Shown here in pieces: positions 1 through 12,368 of a stretch of DNA of 64,000 nt (its first letter is position 1; each line of letters opens with the position of its first letter). A program made the position numbers and the translations under genes. A model generated the notes under the pieces. That model worked only from the letters and a program-made list of their open reading frames with translations. It was not told the DNA's origin and made no database searches. This DNA is from Panonychus citri (taxonomy: Eukaryota > Arthropoda > Arachnida > Trombidiformes > Tetranychidae): positions 310,001 to 374,000 of the forward strand of contig NW_026515506.1 in assembly GCF_014898815.1 (NCBI RefSeq). The letters run 5' to 3'.

Positions 1-920
1 TCATCTTTAATTTTATCCCATCTCTTTTTTTGCTGGATCTTCATCCGATGATGAAAATGAACAAAATTTTCTTATGTTAGTTTAGAATCTAAAACAATTT
101 AATTGTCGTTTCATGGTCAGTTTTCGCTCTGTGTCCATCTAAAAATCGACTATTTTGACACTTTCACTCTCACTCTCTCTCTCTCCCCTTCCCTTTTTAC
201 AACCTAAAACTGAGATTATATTTATCTAGTTTCAGAGCATAAATTTAATTATAGTAAATTTAAATTAAGAGCATCAAAATTAACACTTCTAGTTAATTGT
301 GCTAAATCAGATCTCTCTCCATTTCACTTTCATGAACAAATAATTCAGATCAAATTGGGTCAATTTTGCCAAGTCACTTTGCTAATTGCTTTAATTTTCT
401 TAAAAAAAAAATGTTACAACACTTTTTTTTATTATTACATTTAATTGTTGTTACCAAGATCAAAATAAGATCAAATAATAATTAAGAGAAAGTGAACAAA
501 AAATTAAACAAAAAAAACGAAGATTTTATCTTCAAAATTGATTGTTGTCCATTTAATTTAATCAACTTTACCAACAAACTTGACCTTATTTTCATACTGA
601 TTGTAATTGATTAATTACAATAATCAATTGTATAAAAAGGTAAATACTTTGCTGACCAATTTACATAAATTAATTACGATCCAATAGTCAAACTTGAATG
701 ATTAACAATCAAAAACTAAACAATCATTTTGATTATCAGACAATGAAAAGTTTAACCATTAAAACAATAACTTGATCAATCGTTTAAATCATTTGATTGA
801 ATTAAATTGCTTGTGATTCAATAATAATAATGATAATGATAATAAATAATTGGAAATAAGTAATTAAGAAATAATAATTGTCTAATGATTGGAAAAATCA
901 ATCAATCAAATTAAAAGTTT
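1..920. other. intergenic, AT-rich
   Basis: No supported gene. The stretch is AT-rich with many short ATTAAT/ATCAAT motifs, a CT-rich run near 165-190 and a TAATAATGATAATGA run near 820-850. The right end lies 3' of the minus-strand orphan gene, so its 3' UTR and polyadenylation site should be here; I did not assign them. Confidence 0.6.
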
Positions 921-1763
921 TCAATTTTTTCTTCTTTGATTATTGTTGTTAAAATGATTGTTACCTAATTTATTATTAAGCCTTGTAGAGTTAATTGTAG
1001 TTAGACTATTGTTAATTGTCACAAGAACTGGTTGATTAGCACGAGAAGTGACCGCTCGTTTCCGGGTGGAATTGTACCTCTCCAGAGCGGAGGGAATAAA
1101 TCGTGAGAACAAATTTCCACCGGGAAGATTTTGCCCACCACCGAATAGAGATGAACCTCCACCAAGTCCTCCACCTCCACCACCACCGGTGAGTCTATTG
1201 AGATTACCAAAAGAAAAGGTCAAAGGTGAAGGTGGAGGTGGAGGTGAATTCGGTGTCTCTTCAACTTCCACCACGGTGATACCTCCATTCGGCCTTACAT
1301 ATCGGCGCCTAACGATAACTGACCTTCGAGTTGTTGATTGTCCGAATCTATTATAACTAATTGGATTCCCTTGTAAATTATTGATTGATGAAGATGAAGA
1401 TGATGATGGTGATTGAGGTGATGAACTTGATTGTTGCTGGGATGATGAATCATCATAAATTTCAGGATAATCAGAACCAGAATCACAGGAACAACATTCA
1501 CTGCAAGAACAACAGCCCGAAGGCAAATTGTTATGTAAACCAAAAGACAATTTATTGTTATGGTTTAAATTGTTACCATTATTGTAAACACTTTGTTGCC
1601 TCTGAAAGGATCGAGATCTCGCCGATGTTGATGTTATATCAGTTGATTGTTGTTCATTAAGTAATTCAATTGAAGATGAAGATGAAGATGTTAAAGTTTC
1701 CATTGAAATGATACAGAAAATGGAGACAAATGATAGAAACACCGAAAATTGATACGAGAACAT
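921..1763 (-). CDS. orphan secreted low-complexity protein (280 aa)
   Basis: Single open exon of 280 codons that I do not recognise. What can be seen: a hydrophobic N-terminus (about residues 5-20) that looks like a signal peptide; Ser-rich tracts (25-31, 105-126); a compact cysteine cluster CCSCSECCSC at 84-93; a basic patch around 145-156 (RRSVIVRRRYVRP) followed by GGITVVEVEETP; a Pro run near 173-179; a Gly-rich segment 192-215; and an Asn-rich basic tail. Local GC and codon use are higher and more regular than the flanks, which supports real coding. It may be an extracellular or cuticle-associated structural protein, but that is inference from composition only. The start is the first ATG after an in-frame stop region; an upstream exon cannot be excluded. 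Confidence 0.55.
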   Translation of the reverse strand: MFSYQFSVFLSFVSIFCIISMETLTSSSSSSIELLNEQQSTDITSTSARSRSFQRQQSVYNNGNNLNHNNKLSFGLHNNLPSGCCSCSECCSCDSGSDYPEIYDDSSSQQQSSSSPQSPSSSSSSSINNLQGNPISYNRFGQSTTRRSVIVRRRYVRPNGGITVVEVEETPNSPPPPPSPLTFSFGNLNRLTGGGGGGGLGGGSSLFGGGQNLPGGNLFSRFIPSALERYNSTRKRAVTSRANQPVLVTINNSLTTINSTRLNNKLGNNHFNNNNQRRKN

Positions 1764-4700
1764 TTTTTTTATCTTCTTCTTCGTTGTAACTGATTAAATC
1801 ACTAATCTCATCGTTGATTAAAAGTGAAATGATTAAAAATTTAATCATCTGATTAACTGGATTAAATGATCATCTCCTTTTTCAATTCATAATGAAAACT
1901 TTCATGAAACAATTGCCTAAGGTTTTTACCAAAAATCGAACAGGATTTTCCAATTAATTGTCTAATTGTCTTTGATTGTTGCAGTGTTTTTGTTTCTAAA
2001 TCAACAGTTTCCTGATTAATTTTCGTCCTCTATTCAACTACAATTAAACACACACCAAATGGATTAACATTGTAAAGGTAATTAACTGATTTTGTCTCTT
2101 TTTAATTCCAATCTAATGTTAAACCATTTTGATTGTTTTCCTTTTTTTCCCTTTTTTTCATCTCTTCCTTTTGTGTTTATGTATTTTGGTAATTCTTTCA
2201 CTTTGTAATTGTTGTTTAATTTAATTGATTATTTTGATAATCCTTGATTACGAAAGTTATCATTATTATCTCTTGGAAACCTTGGTGTAAATTCTGGTGA
2301 TTTATTTCCTTCAGGTAGAAGTTTTTTTTTTCCATCAAGATTCAATTCTTACAATTGTTATTAACCATCAAGGTTAACACCTTGGCAAGAATCAAAATGG
2401 TTTACAATGTAATCATCATCCATTAATCCTAAACAATTATCTTAACCATTAAGACTAGAAGACAACAATTAACCAAAGAAATTAACTGGTCTCATTTTAT
2501 TTGATAAACCATTTGATTAAATTGAGTGTTGAATAATCAAATGTTTCCATGTGAAAACCTTGATTCAGTCTCGATGTTTACATCATCATCATTATGATGA
2601 AGGATTTATCAATGTTTACATTATGATTAGTTAATTATTTTCCAAATCATCAATTTAAAATCTAGATAAAGTTAATTACTATTAATTATCAAGATATACG
2701 AAGATGATTACGATTTAATCCTTGAAAGGATTAATGTAATGGTCAGTTAATATTATGATATCAACAAGGTAATGTAATCATAACATTGGAAACTTAATTT
2801 TCATTATCAATTGTAATCAATCAATTTCTATTGTTTAATTAGCTACACACACTGGTGTTAATTAACTTACGATATTTTGATTGATTGAAAATGTATAACA
2901 ATCATTTGGTATTCAATTGATTGCAAACTTTTTCAACTAAAACTGTAATTGTTTCGTTGATAATCAAGTTCATTGTGCTTCAACAGGTAACAATCAGTTC
3001 ATCCCTATCATCAGGATCATCATCATCATCACAATTATGATTATTATTTACACCAGACAATTTAAAAGAAAAAAAAGAAAGAGAAAAAGAAAGACAAGTT
3101 TCAACTTCCTTTTCTTTCATCAGCTTTAAATCATCATCATCATTATCATGATTAGTTAACTGCAATCGCCCACTGATTGTTATTAAAGTTTTTTCCAAAT
3201 CAAAAGGAAGTTAAATCCAATGTAAACAAGAAAAGTTGAATAATCTATGGCTTACAATTAACTTTCGCAAGGGACAATTACCTGTTAATTGTAACAAAAT
3301 TAACTCAACCTTTTATTGATTAAACTTGTCTGAAGGTAAAAAATTAAACCATTTTGGTTCATCAACATAGATTTTGTTTAATTGTTGTTGTTGTTGTTGA
3401 TTTTGGGTTTGATTTTCTCACTGATTAAAATCACAATTAATTCATTAAATCATCAGCATCATCATTTCAATATCGTAACATCATTTTTTGTTTGTTATAC
3501 AACATTAACCCAGGTAATTAACGATTAAATTTGATTAACCTTTTTGATAACATTTGACTTTGTTTTTATTGCTTAATTGTTTGTCTCACTTGGTTTATGT
3601 TGGATTTGTTTTTTTTTAATCATTTTGGGAACTTTATTAACCTCAATGATTACCAAGATTAGATAAATGAATTGATTTTACTTTCATAATTATCACCTGT
3701 AATCAATTTCATCTTTACGATAGTTTGCTGATTAATTTAAGCCATTCTGAGCTTTATGAGGCTTAATAATCTGCAGTGAAGTCCATTAAAAGTGATATGT
3801 ATCAGAGGAAGAAGTCAATTTGTGGTGATTAGCGAGACAATTAAGTCACGATCAATGGATAATGACCTTAAATAAGAGTTGAGGCCATTTTTTCAAACGG
3901 TAAATCTGAAGAACTGGAAAACAACAACGATCTTTGAGTAAACATGCCAACGAGATTCGAGATGATTTTGATAATCTTATTAGAATTCAATATTATTAGA
4001 ATACAATTACACCCGAAAATAGATAAAAAATATATTTGGATTTGGTTTGATGATGATAATGATGATATATTACCACTTCCGAGCTTAATCCTTATCAGCT
4101 AATCCATAAAGAAATGTACTATTTTCAACAGTTGACTGGATTGATGAGCAATATAACCAATTAATTATTAACATCAAGCAAACTTCCTCAGAGCAATTAA
4201 CAGGGAATCAACATAGATAAAAATCTATATTTAAATTATAAATACCAATCGAAAGCTTCCTTTTCCTCCTTAACTAAAAAAACACAATTTAATCCATTTG
4301 AATGATTGACTTTTTGTTGATCACTTTGATTGTTTTTCCAATTGTTTACAATCATACTGATGTTACTCATTCTGGATTTATTTGCAAACTGTTGCACCAT
4401 TAGAATTGATATTTAACCGTCGCCAAAATCACCATTATTGGAACCTGATTACATCCTGATTACAACTTGTTCCCGAAAAGATTATTAAATATTAAGGGAA
4501 AACTTTAATTATCCTGTTTTCCATCATCATCATCACCAAACCCAAACCCAAACCCAAAAGAAGAGGAAAAAAAAACCAAAACAAAGATGAAGAAAAAGAA
4601 AAGATCAAAGTATTAACACCAAAGAGAAAACGCAGACAAAACCAGGGTCAGTCATTCGTAAACTTGACCACAAAGTCTAAAATGAAAAAAGTTTCAAATT

Positions 4701-4794
4701 AATGGACAATCAAATTTTCAATGTCACCAAAATAAATTAACAATTAACCATTTGAATAACAACAAAACCAAAGAAAAAAACACAACAAGATCAC
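1764..4794. other. intergenic, no supported gene
   Basis: About 3 kb of AT-rich sequence between the orphan minus-strand gene and the ADAM10 promoter. It contains simple repeats (CAT/ATG runs near 2580-2605 and 3010-3040, TTG run near 3380-3400, ACCCAA run near 4540-4558). A 72-codon minus-strand frame at 2980-3198 is composed of Asp/Ser/Phe runs and is not convincing as a gene. Confidence 0.55.
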
Positions 4795-4806
4795 TGCGCA
4801 TGCGCA
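4795..4806. promoter_or_regulatory. NRF-1/Ewg-type palindrome upstream of ADAM10
   Basis: The 12-mer TGCGCATGCGCA is a perfect match to the NRF-1 consensus YGCGCAYGCGCR. It lies 163 bp upstream of the ADAM10 ATG in a sequence otherwise poor in CG. NRF-1 and its insect homologue erect wing bind such sites close to transcription starts, so I infer a proximal promoter here. Confidence 0.6.
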
Positions 4807-4968
4807 AAGAGAGAGAGCTTGTCATCCGCTTTCACAATCTCTTTCTCTTTGCTGTTCATTTGTTCATTCATCATGGAGTAGATGGTTTTTAATTTGTTTC
4901 TTTTTCATTTTTTAGTCTTTCAATTGGTTTTAATTATGACTTTGTTCAATATTTAATTCTTTCAAACT

Positions 4969-7900
4969 ATGAACCTATTTGGATTATTAACTTTCATACT
5001 ATTATCCTTTCTAATCGAAGGAATTAAAGGTAAGATATGAATAGATTTTTCTAAAATTCTCCATTTTCACTTCTCTTTCCTTTGCTTGTTGGTTCCTTTT
5101 TTCTTCTTCTTCAAACTGACTACTGGTGTTCTGTGTATGCTGAATGTTGGTTGTTCTTTGTGCAAACAACCTTCAACTGATTTTTTTCTCTCTTTCTTTT
5201 TTCCATTTCCTTTCTTTTCTCTCTCTCTATTTTTCTTTCTTTCTATCTCTATGTGTATACTTTGTGTGTCTATCTATGTGTTAATTTGTTTATTTAATCA
5301 ATAGACTAATTTGTTGTGTTGTAATTTCTCTCATTTCAAATGGATTATTTTCTATTCTGTTTACGTGATTTGTTATTGCATCAATTTGTTCTATGGAGAA
5401 TTTATTTATATTGGTGGATAACCTCTCTTTCTTTTCTCTCTTCTTTTCCCTTCTTCTCTGTTAGTGTTTCTCTCTATTTTTTCTTTGTCTACCTGATTCT
5501 CTTTCTTCTCTTTTTTCATACAAGTTTCATCTTTCTCTCTTTCTCTCTTTTCATTCTCTCCGTTCTTTCACCCCTTCCATCTTTCTTTTTATCCCTTTTT
5601 TTGTTGACCCTGTATAATTTTACTATTCTTCAATTTAAACTAATTTTATCACCATTTTCTTCTTCTCTTGTAATCTTATTTTTTAGGCTCTAAATGGAAG
5701 ACTCCGTTAAACTCATTTATATTAGATTATGATGTAGTGGAATATAATGCTCATCACGTCCATCATAAAGTCAAAAGGCACATTGAGGCCATTAGATCAT
5801 CTTCACCACCTCCACCTCCACCACCAGCATCTACATCTTCGCCATTGTCTTCATCCTCACCATCTTCTACATCAACATTGCCATCGCAAGGATCAACTGG
5901 ACCTTTATTATCAACTGTATCACCTTTAGATCCTATTCAAATTAATTTTAAAGCCAAAGGAAAAATATTTAACCTTAGCTTAAAACCTGAGGTACGATCA
6001 GCTTTCTCTGAAACCCTGATTGTTGAAGATTCCTCAGGTAAACCAATCACCATTAATTTTGATCATATAGTTTCTGGTCAACTTGAAAATGAACCTGGTC
6101 ACACCAAAGTGTATGGCTCTATTCATGATGGTGTATTTGAGGGTAAAATTCATACACTAGATCAAACCTATTATGTAGAAAGAGTTGGTAAATATGGTAA
6201 AGATTTTAAAGAAAAGGGACATAATGTATCCAGTCATTCAATCATCTATTCAGCGGATGATGTTCACCATGATCATGATCATGAAATTGGCGCTGGTTGT
6301 GGTAATGATGAGATATACAAATGGATGGAGGAGATAAGTAATTCTGCTGTTCCTGAACCGGATGGTAAAAAGCAGAAAAAACCAATTATTGTTGATGACG
6401 AAGAAGCCCATCATCATAACTATTATAGTGAACCAGTGAAAACTGTCATTCATCATCGTAGTAAGAGAGATTCTTCCTCCTCCTCCTTTCAACCATCATC
6501 AAGTTCATCTTTTGAACCTTCTGCTCAACGACTAGACCATAAATGGTTTGGTGCTGAACCTCGAATAGCTCCAGATAAATCAAATAATCTCAACAACAAT
6601 CCAACTCCCAATTATCCTAGAGAAATAGTCCCTCCTGCCCATAAGAGAGCTTGCTCACTTTACATTCAAACAGACACTTACCTTTGGGATCACATTCGAA
6701 AGGATGTTTCTTCCGATACCAAAGCCAGAGAGGAAATCGCTTCTCTGGTGGCACAACATATTAAAGCTGTTAATCATATTTACGAGAGTGCCAATTTTCA
6801 AGGTATTCGAGGACTTAAATTTATCGTTCAAAGACTTAAAATCAATGAATCAACTGCTTGTGATGACCAAAGTAAAAGGGATCAAAATCCTTTTTGCTCA
6901 CCCAACATCGATGTTTCTAATTTCTTAAATCTTAATAGTCAATTTAATCACAACGATTTCTGCCTCGCTTACATATTTACTTATCGTGATTTTTCTGGAG
7001 GTACCCTTGGTTTGGCCTGGGTCGCCTCTACATCGGGTGCATCAGGCGGTATCTGTGAAAAATACAAATCTTACACTGAAAATATTCACGGACGTCAAGT
7101 TCAAACAAAACGTAGTCTCAATACTGGAATAATCACTTTTGTTAATTATAATTCACGGGTACCACCAAAAGTTTCTGAATTAACTCTTGCCCATGAAATT
7201 GGTCATAATTTTGGATCTCCACACGATTTCCCACCAGCCTGTAGACCCGGTGGAGCAGCGGGTAACTACATAATGTACTCATCAGCTACTTCCGGTGAAA
7301 GGGCGAATAATAATAAATTTTCTCCCTGTTCTGTGAGAAATATTTCCGCTGTATTAACTGCTGTTTTCCACCAAGAAGGAAAAGAAAATTGTTTCGAGAT
7401 AGACAATGGTGCTTTCTGTGGTAACAAGATTGTAGAAGAAGGTGAAGAATGTGATTGTGGATATGATGTTAAAGAATGTACTGAACAGTGTTGCTATCCA
7501 AGGGAATATGATGTTTTCCTTAACAGTGATCCAGACGCTAAACCATGTAAACGGCGTTCACGAGCATATTGTTCACCCTCCGAGGGACCTTGTTGCAATG
7601 AACAATGTGGATTTGAAAGACCCCACAAGATTTGTCGTTACGAGACTGAATGTACATTTTTATCATTTTGTGATGGTAAAGCAGCCCAATGTCCATTGCC
7701 ACCAGCGAAACCCGACAAAACGGAATGTAACGGCGGTACCCAAGTCTGTCTTAGGGGAACATGTTCTGGTTCCATTTGTCAAAAATACGACATGGAAGAG
7801 TGTTTCCTTACCTTCAAGAATGGAGCCAAACCCGATGAGATGTGTGAAGTTGCCTGTCAAAGGCATAAAGATCCTAAATCTTGCCGTCGAACCTCTGAAA

Positions 7901-10886
7901 TTGAACAAATGCGCAACATTAGTGGACTCAAATTACGTCCTGGATCACCTTGTAACGACTTCCAAGGTTATTGTGATGTTTTCCAAAGGTGCAGAGCAGT
8001 TGATGCTGAAGGACCTTTAGCTAGATTAAAAAATTTACTCTGGAATCATAAAACTTTGCTTACAATTAAACAATGGGCAACGGTAAGTTTCTTAAAATGA
8101 CAATTTAATTAATAATCAAAAAGAATAGTCAACAAACAAAGGAATTGAATTGAAAGCAATTTAATACTTTTGTTTTATCAACAATAAAACAACCAAATAA
8201 TATAACTCAAATCTTGACATTGAGAAAGAAAAATTTCTATTCTAAATAGCATTTTCATTCATTTTCAACAATGTTGATTTTTCATAATTATTTTTATTCG
8301 CTTGTTTTATTGTTCTCTTCCTCATCTTTCATCCTCATCCTCATCTTTGTATCTCTGTTTTTTTCATTTCTCTCTCAACCATTAGACCTACTGGTGGGCC
8401 TGTATGTTAATGGCTATTGCTATACTCTTATTCATGGCAGCGTTCATCAAATGCTGTGCTGTACATACTCCTAGTTCAAATCCTAAAAAGCGACCTGCGC
8501 TCAAGATCACCGATACTTTACGTCGTCCTGCGGATACTCTAAGGCGAAAGGTACAGTAAACGAAAAAAAACACAATACGAATTAACTTTTTATCCTCTTT
8601 CCTTCTCCCTCATCATAATCATTTTTTTTTGTTGTTACTCTTTCTGTTTCTCTTTATCCCTTACTGACAACTCCTTTTTTTCATCATTCTCATCTTTCGT
8701 TCATTTACGTTTCCGTGGAGCATCAACAAGGAAATCCTCTTTACTTGCTCTCTCTCTCTCTCTCTTCATTGTTCTGACTTGTATTTATGAGTATGTTGTG
8801 TGAGTGTGGCTATGAATGTCTGCTGTTTGTTGTTTAGTATTCTTTGTTTTGATTTTTGGATATCAAACAATCAAAATTGGCAGTTGAACGTCTCTCTATC
8901 TTCATCTCTCACTTTTATTTTCTTATTCATCTTCATCTTCATTATTACTAAATCTTGATTCTCTCACTTAGATATTTTTTTCCTTCACAATACTATCAAA
9001 CTGATCTGGTTATATAACTTGTCAATTGTATTTCTTTCTGATTGATAGATCAAAATTATGACTATCCAATTATTATCTTTTACTCTTTTTTTATGATTCT
9101 CCCTTTTGTTTGTGTGTTGGTGAGCAACTATCATCATTACGAAGTCTAAAGGTATAAAGATTACTTTCAGGGTGACCTGTAATCAATCAAAGTTTACCCA
9201 AGCTCTTACCTGATTTACCTGATTTACCTGACAGTTGAACGTAATAATGAACTTAACTTTGAGGGTTGTGTTTGTGTGTGTGTGTATTGAGTTGATCATT
9301 TGAATTTTAATCAACTTGAATAATTTTTTTTTCTTGTGCAACATTTTTGTAACCTTGCAAAATCAATTTACTTTTTTTACTTTAAAGGTTAACTTGATCA
9401 ATTAGCTTAATTTGTTTACAATTATCATCGGATAATCAAATGTAAACCTAAGTGTAACTAACAAGACATTGAATAGAATAGTGTTTACGATATAATTTTA
9501 TCAGAGTAGCACTTTAATTTAATTCATTCTATTAATGATCAATTTGTTGCTTTTGTGTCAAGATAATAGTGTAATATAATTAAGAAACTAAAAAAAAAGC
9601 TATTATACATTTACCTTAATCATTTGATTGTTTTAGATTTTGTTTTGTTTTGAATTAAATTGTTTTAACAACAGCAGATGATTTACAATTACGGGAATAG
9701 TTGATTGTGTGTGCGATAGTAAATGTGTGTGTGAATACATAATGAAAAGCAAAAGGTAAAAATATTGATTGAGAAAGATTGTTATATAAGATTAGTGTGA
9801 ATTAGAGCGAGAAACAACAGAAGTATTAATGATTAATTCAACTAAACTGTAATAATCTTTTTAATTTCACACAATTCGTTTTTCCATTTACGTAATAATC
9901 ATGTAACAATTTTTACTAATCATCTTTATTATTATCATCATCCTGTCTCCTATCATTCAGCTCAAGTTTTTAATAAGGTAGAGAGAGAGAGACCACAAGG
10001 AGAAGATAATTAGTTGAAGAAAAGATCTCATCAGTATTATTATTTCAAGATCTGTTCCTGTTTAGCATTTCTGTTGATATAATTATTATCTATTTCATGT
10101 ATCATTATATTTATGGTTTATATTTATGCAATTTCCTTTCTCATCATCATTTACTTGACTATTTTTCAAGAGTCGTTTTTATTAACATCCATCGGAAGTG
10201 TTCACTTATTGAATGGATAAAGAATTCAATCAATTGTTATTATCTCTTGTTACATAATTGATTCTGATTAGATTTTATCCCTTTTTCTCCATTTCAGAAA
10301 TGTATTAAGAGGCATTTTAATTACATTGGTTATTAATTTTGTTTTCTATTTTTCTTTTCAGCGGCCGCGATCTACTCATTCAAGACCTGCCAATCAATCA
10401 TCATCCTCATCAAGCCATGGAGCCAATATACCTTTACAACCCTCAGCTCCTTTATTTTCAGATGTATCCATTAATCAGCCTTCATCATCATCATCATCGT
10501 CTTATAATCAAACCTCTTGTGGACTCAATATGCAACATACTCAGTTAGTTGTTGCTTTACCCCCTGAAAGTCATGGACACTCAAGTGGCAGTGGTAATGG
10601 AGGAGTTGGTGGTGGCAGTTTAAATTATTCTTCCAACTCATCTGATCCACCACCTCCTTATCCAGGTTTAGGATTAGGAATACCACCCCCTCCACCTCCC
10701 ATCTCACGTATACCCACTTCTAATTCATCAGGTCCTTCTCATGGATATGGTGAAGGTCGTGGTCACTATAACCGTAAAGGCCAAACAAATGTACCAACAG
10801 GGAACAAAGGTCAACCAAACAATGTACCATCCATGCCTAAAAGTCATCATAATAGTGTATCTAGTAGATCTCGACATATGAGATGA
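4969..10886 (+). CDS. ADAM10 (kuz): ADAM10/Kuzbanian-type membrane metalloprotease
   Basis: Four exons: 4969-5029, 5687-8082, 8386-8550, 10362-10886 (1,048 aa). All borders are GT/AG and phases agree. ADAM10 sheds membrane proteins, classically Notch and its ligands, at the cell surface and secretory pathway. Domains: signal peptide (1-18); prodomain with an unusual Ser/Pro/Thr insert (about 58-98), a cysteine-switch-like Cys near 225 and a furin site RSKR at 278-281; catalytic domain with zinc motif HEIGHNFGSPH at about 523-533 and Met-turn NYIMYSS; disintegrin/Cys-rich region with ECDCGY; membrane-proximal GSPCNDFxGYCDVF and DAxGPLARLK; one transmembrane helix in exon 3 followed by the ADAM10 hallmark IKCCAVHTPSSNPK. 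The tail (exon 4) is long, as in fly Kuz, with PPPPYPG (WW-type PY motif) and a proline run (SH3-type). Reading past 8082 gives only a short false tail ending at 8100. Confidence 0.95.
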
Positions 10887-12000
10887 TGACTTTGGTTTTT
10901 TTCAAAAAAACTCCGAGTTTTTTTTTAATTTTCAACTGTATTTATTATTCTAACAAAAAACAATTAAAACAAACACTCATGTCTCACGAAAATTTTAAAT
11001 CCTTACAAACAAATGATAGAAACAAAGATTACATTATCGATATTAGTGATAATCATTACACTCAACAAACGAACAAAAATCTAACCAATTAACTACTCAA
11101 TTCTTTGAGTTAACTATCATATTCTAATTTGATTATAAGTTTGATTTACTTTTCGAAGATGAACCAACCATGATTAACCATATTCGTTTGAGTGACTGAT
11201 TGAGGAAAGAAAGAAAATAAAACCTTATAAGAATCATGAACAGTCACTGATTTAAAAAAAAACAATTTAGACAAAGATACTAATTAAACTCTTTCCAATC
11301 GGATTAACGGAAATTTCCTAAGATTTAATTATCAGTATTATCTTTCTGAAACATTAAAAATTCACAAGAATAATTATCCAATGATCCATTCATATTTCCG
11401 TCTACAATTATCAATAAGACTTTATTGTCATAATAATCAACACTTTCTATTGAATAAAGAAAAAGCTGAAAGTAAATTAAATACAAAGTAGTAAAGATCT
11501 ATTGATATTCAAAATAATTAGTAATTGATATTCTCATTCGTCTCTCTATTTACCTTTAATCTTTAATTGTTAAGGTAATTCAATCACTTGATTATACCTC
11601 TTGTTAGATGACAATCAGCTAATTAGAATAATTTTTCTCCAACAGAGTAAAGTGTTCAGTTCAATTTGAACCAAAGTTAACTGTAAATAATTGTTATTCA
11701 AGTTTCTGATTATCTGAGTTATCCAATTCCTCAAATTGTTTAACCATTAAATTAAAATTCCAATTCAGTAATAATTAACAAATCAATTTCTCCTCATTAT
11801 CTCTTCACATTCACACACTCACATCAATAAATCATAAAATCTCAATATCATATGAATAACCAGAAAGAATTCTGAAAATAGTCTAACAATGAAAACAAAA
11901 AGAAAACAATTTAAATTAATGAAAATTGTTTCAACTTAATTTTTTCTTCAAAAAAGTTGTTCGAAAAAAAAATGGTTCGACCAAATGACTGCAATCAAAT
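10887..12000. other. intergenic between ADAM10 and ATPase genes
   Basis: Holds the presumed ADAM10 3' UTR (AATAAA-like strings occur near 11215 and 11454). Otherwise AT-rich with no supported gene. Confidence 0.5.
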
Positions 12001-12014
12001 TCACTAGATGGCAG
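12001..12014 (+). promoter_or_regulatory. CTCF-like motif
   Basis: TCACTAGATGGCAG matches 13 of 14 positions of the CTCF core CCASYAGRKGGCRS. It sits 368 bp upstream of the ATPase start, between two genes. Binding is inference. Confidence 0.4.
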
Positions 12015-12144
12015 CACCTTCGTTCGAGAATTGAGTAACTTTTAAAGCTAAGAAAATTTGGATTACATTGTTCTGGATGGAGATAAATTTAGACAACAAG
12101 TTGGAAATTAAAAGTATTCTTTTTAATAAAGATGCGCATGTTGA

Positions 12145-12156
12145 CGCGCATGCGCA
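12145..12156. promoter_or_regulatory. NRF-1/Ewg-type palindrome upstream of Na+/K+-ATPase
   Basis: CGCGCATGCGCA is a perfect YGCGCAYGCGCR match, 213 bp upstream of the ATPase ATG; a half-similar GATGCGCATG lies just before it at 12131. Position and spacing mirror the site upstream of ADAM10. Confidence 0.6.
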
Positions 12157-12368
12157 ATCGATTTTTCGCAAATTCTCTTGTAAAATCTTCATTTAATTCA
12201 ATCGGAACTCAGAACTTCAGGAGTTCTTTTCTTCTTTAGTTAAGTAATTGCTAAGTAATTAATTAATTGTTTTTTGTCTTTTTTTTCTATTCACATACCT
12301 TGTCTGACCATCAAAGGAACCAACAATCAACAAATCAGCAAGAATCATCTTCAACAACAACACTAACA

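Noticed and set aside
2980..3198. 72-codon minus-strand ORF
   Set aside because: Asp, Ser and Phe runs from simple repeats; no domain and no coding character.
5086..5693. Two Phe/Ser/Leu-rich plus-strand ORFs
   Set aside because: They translate the pyrimidine-rich first intron of ADAM10; the true exon begins at the acceptor before 5687.
5737..5739. Start of the long ADAM10 frame as initiation codon
   Set aside because: The codon is GTG inside exon 2; the real start is the signal-peptide exon at 4969.
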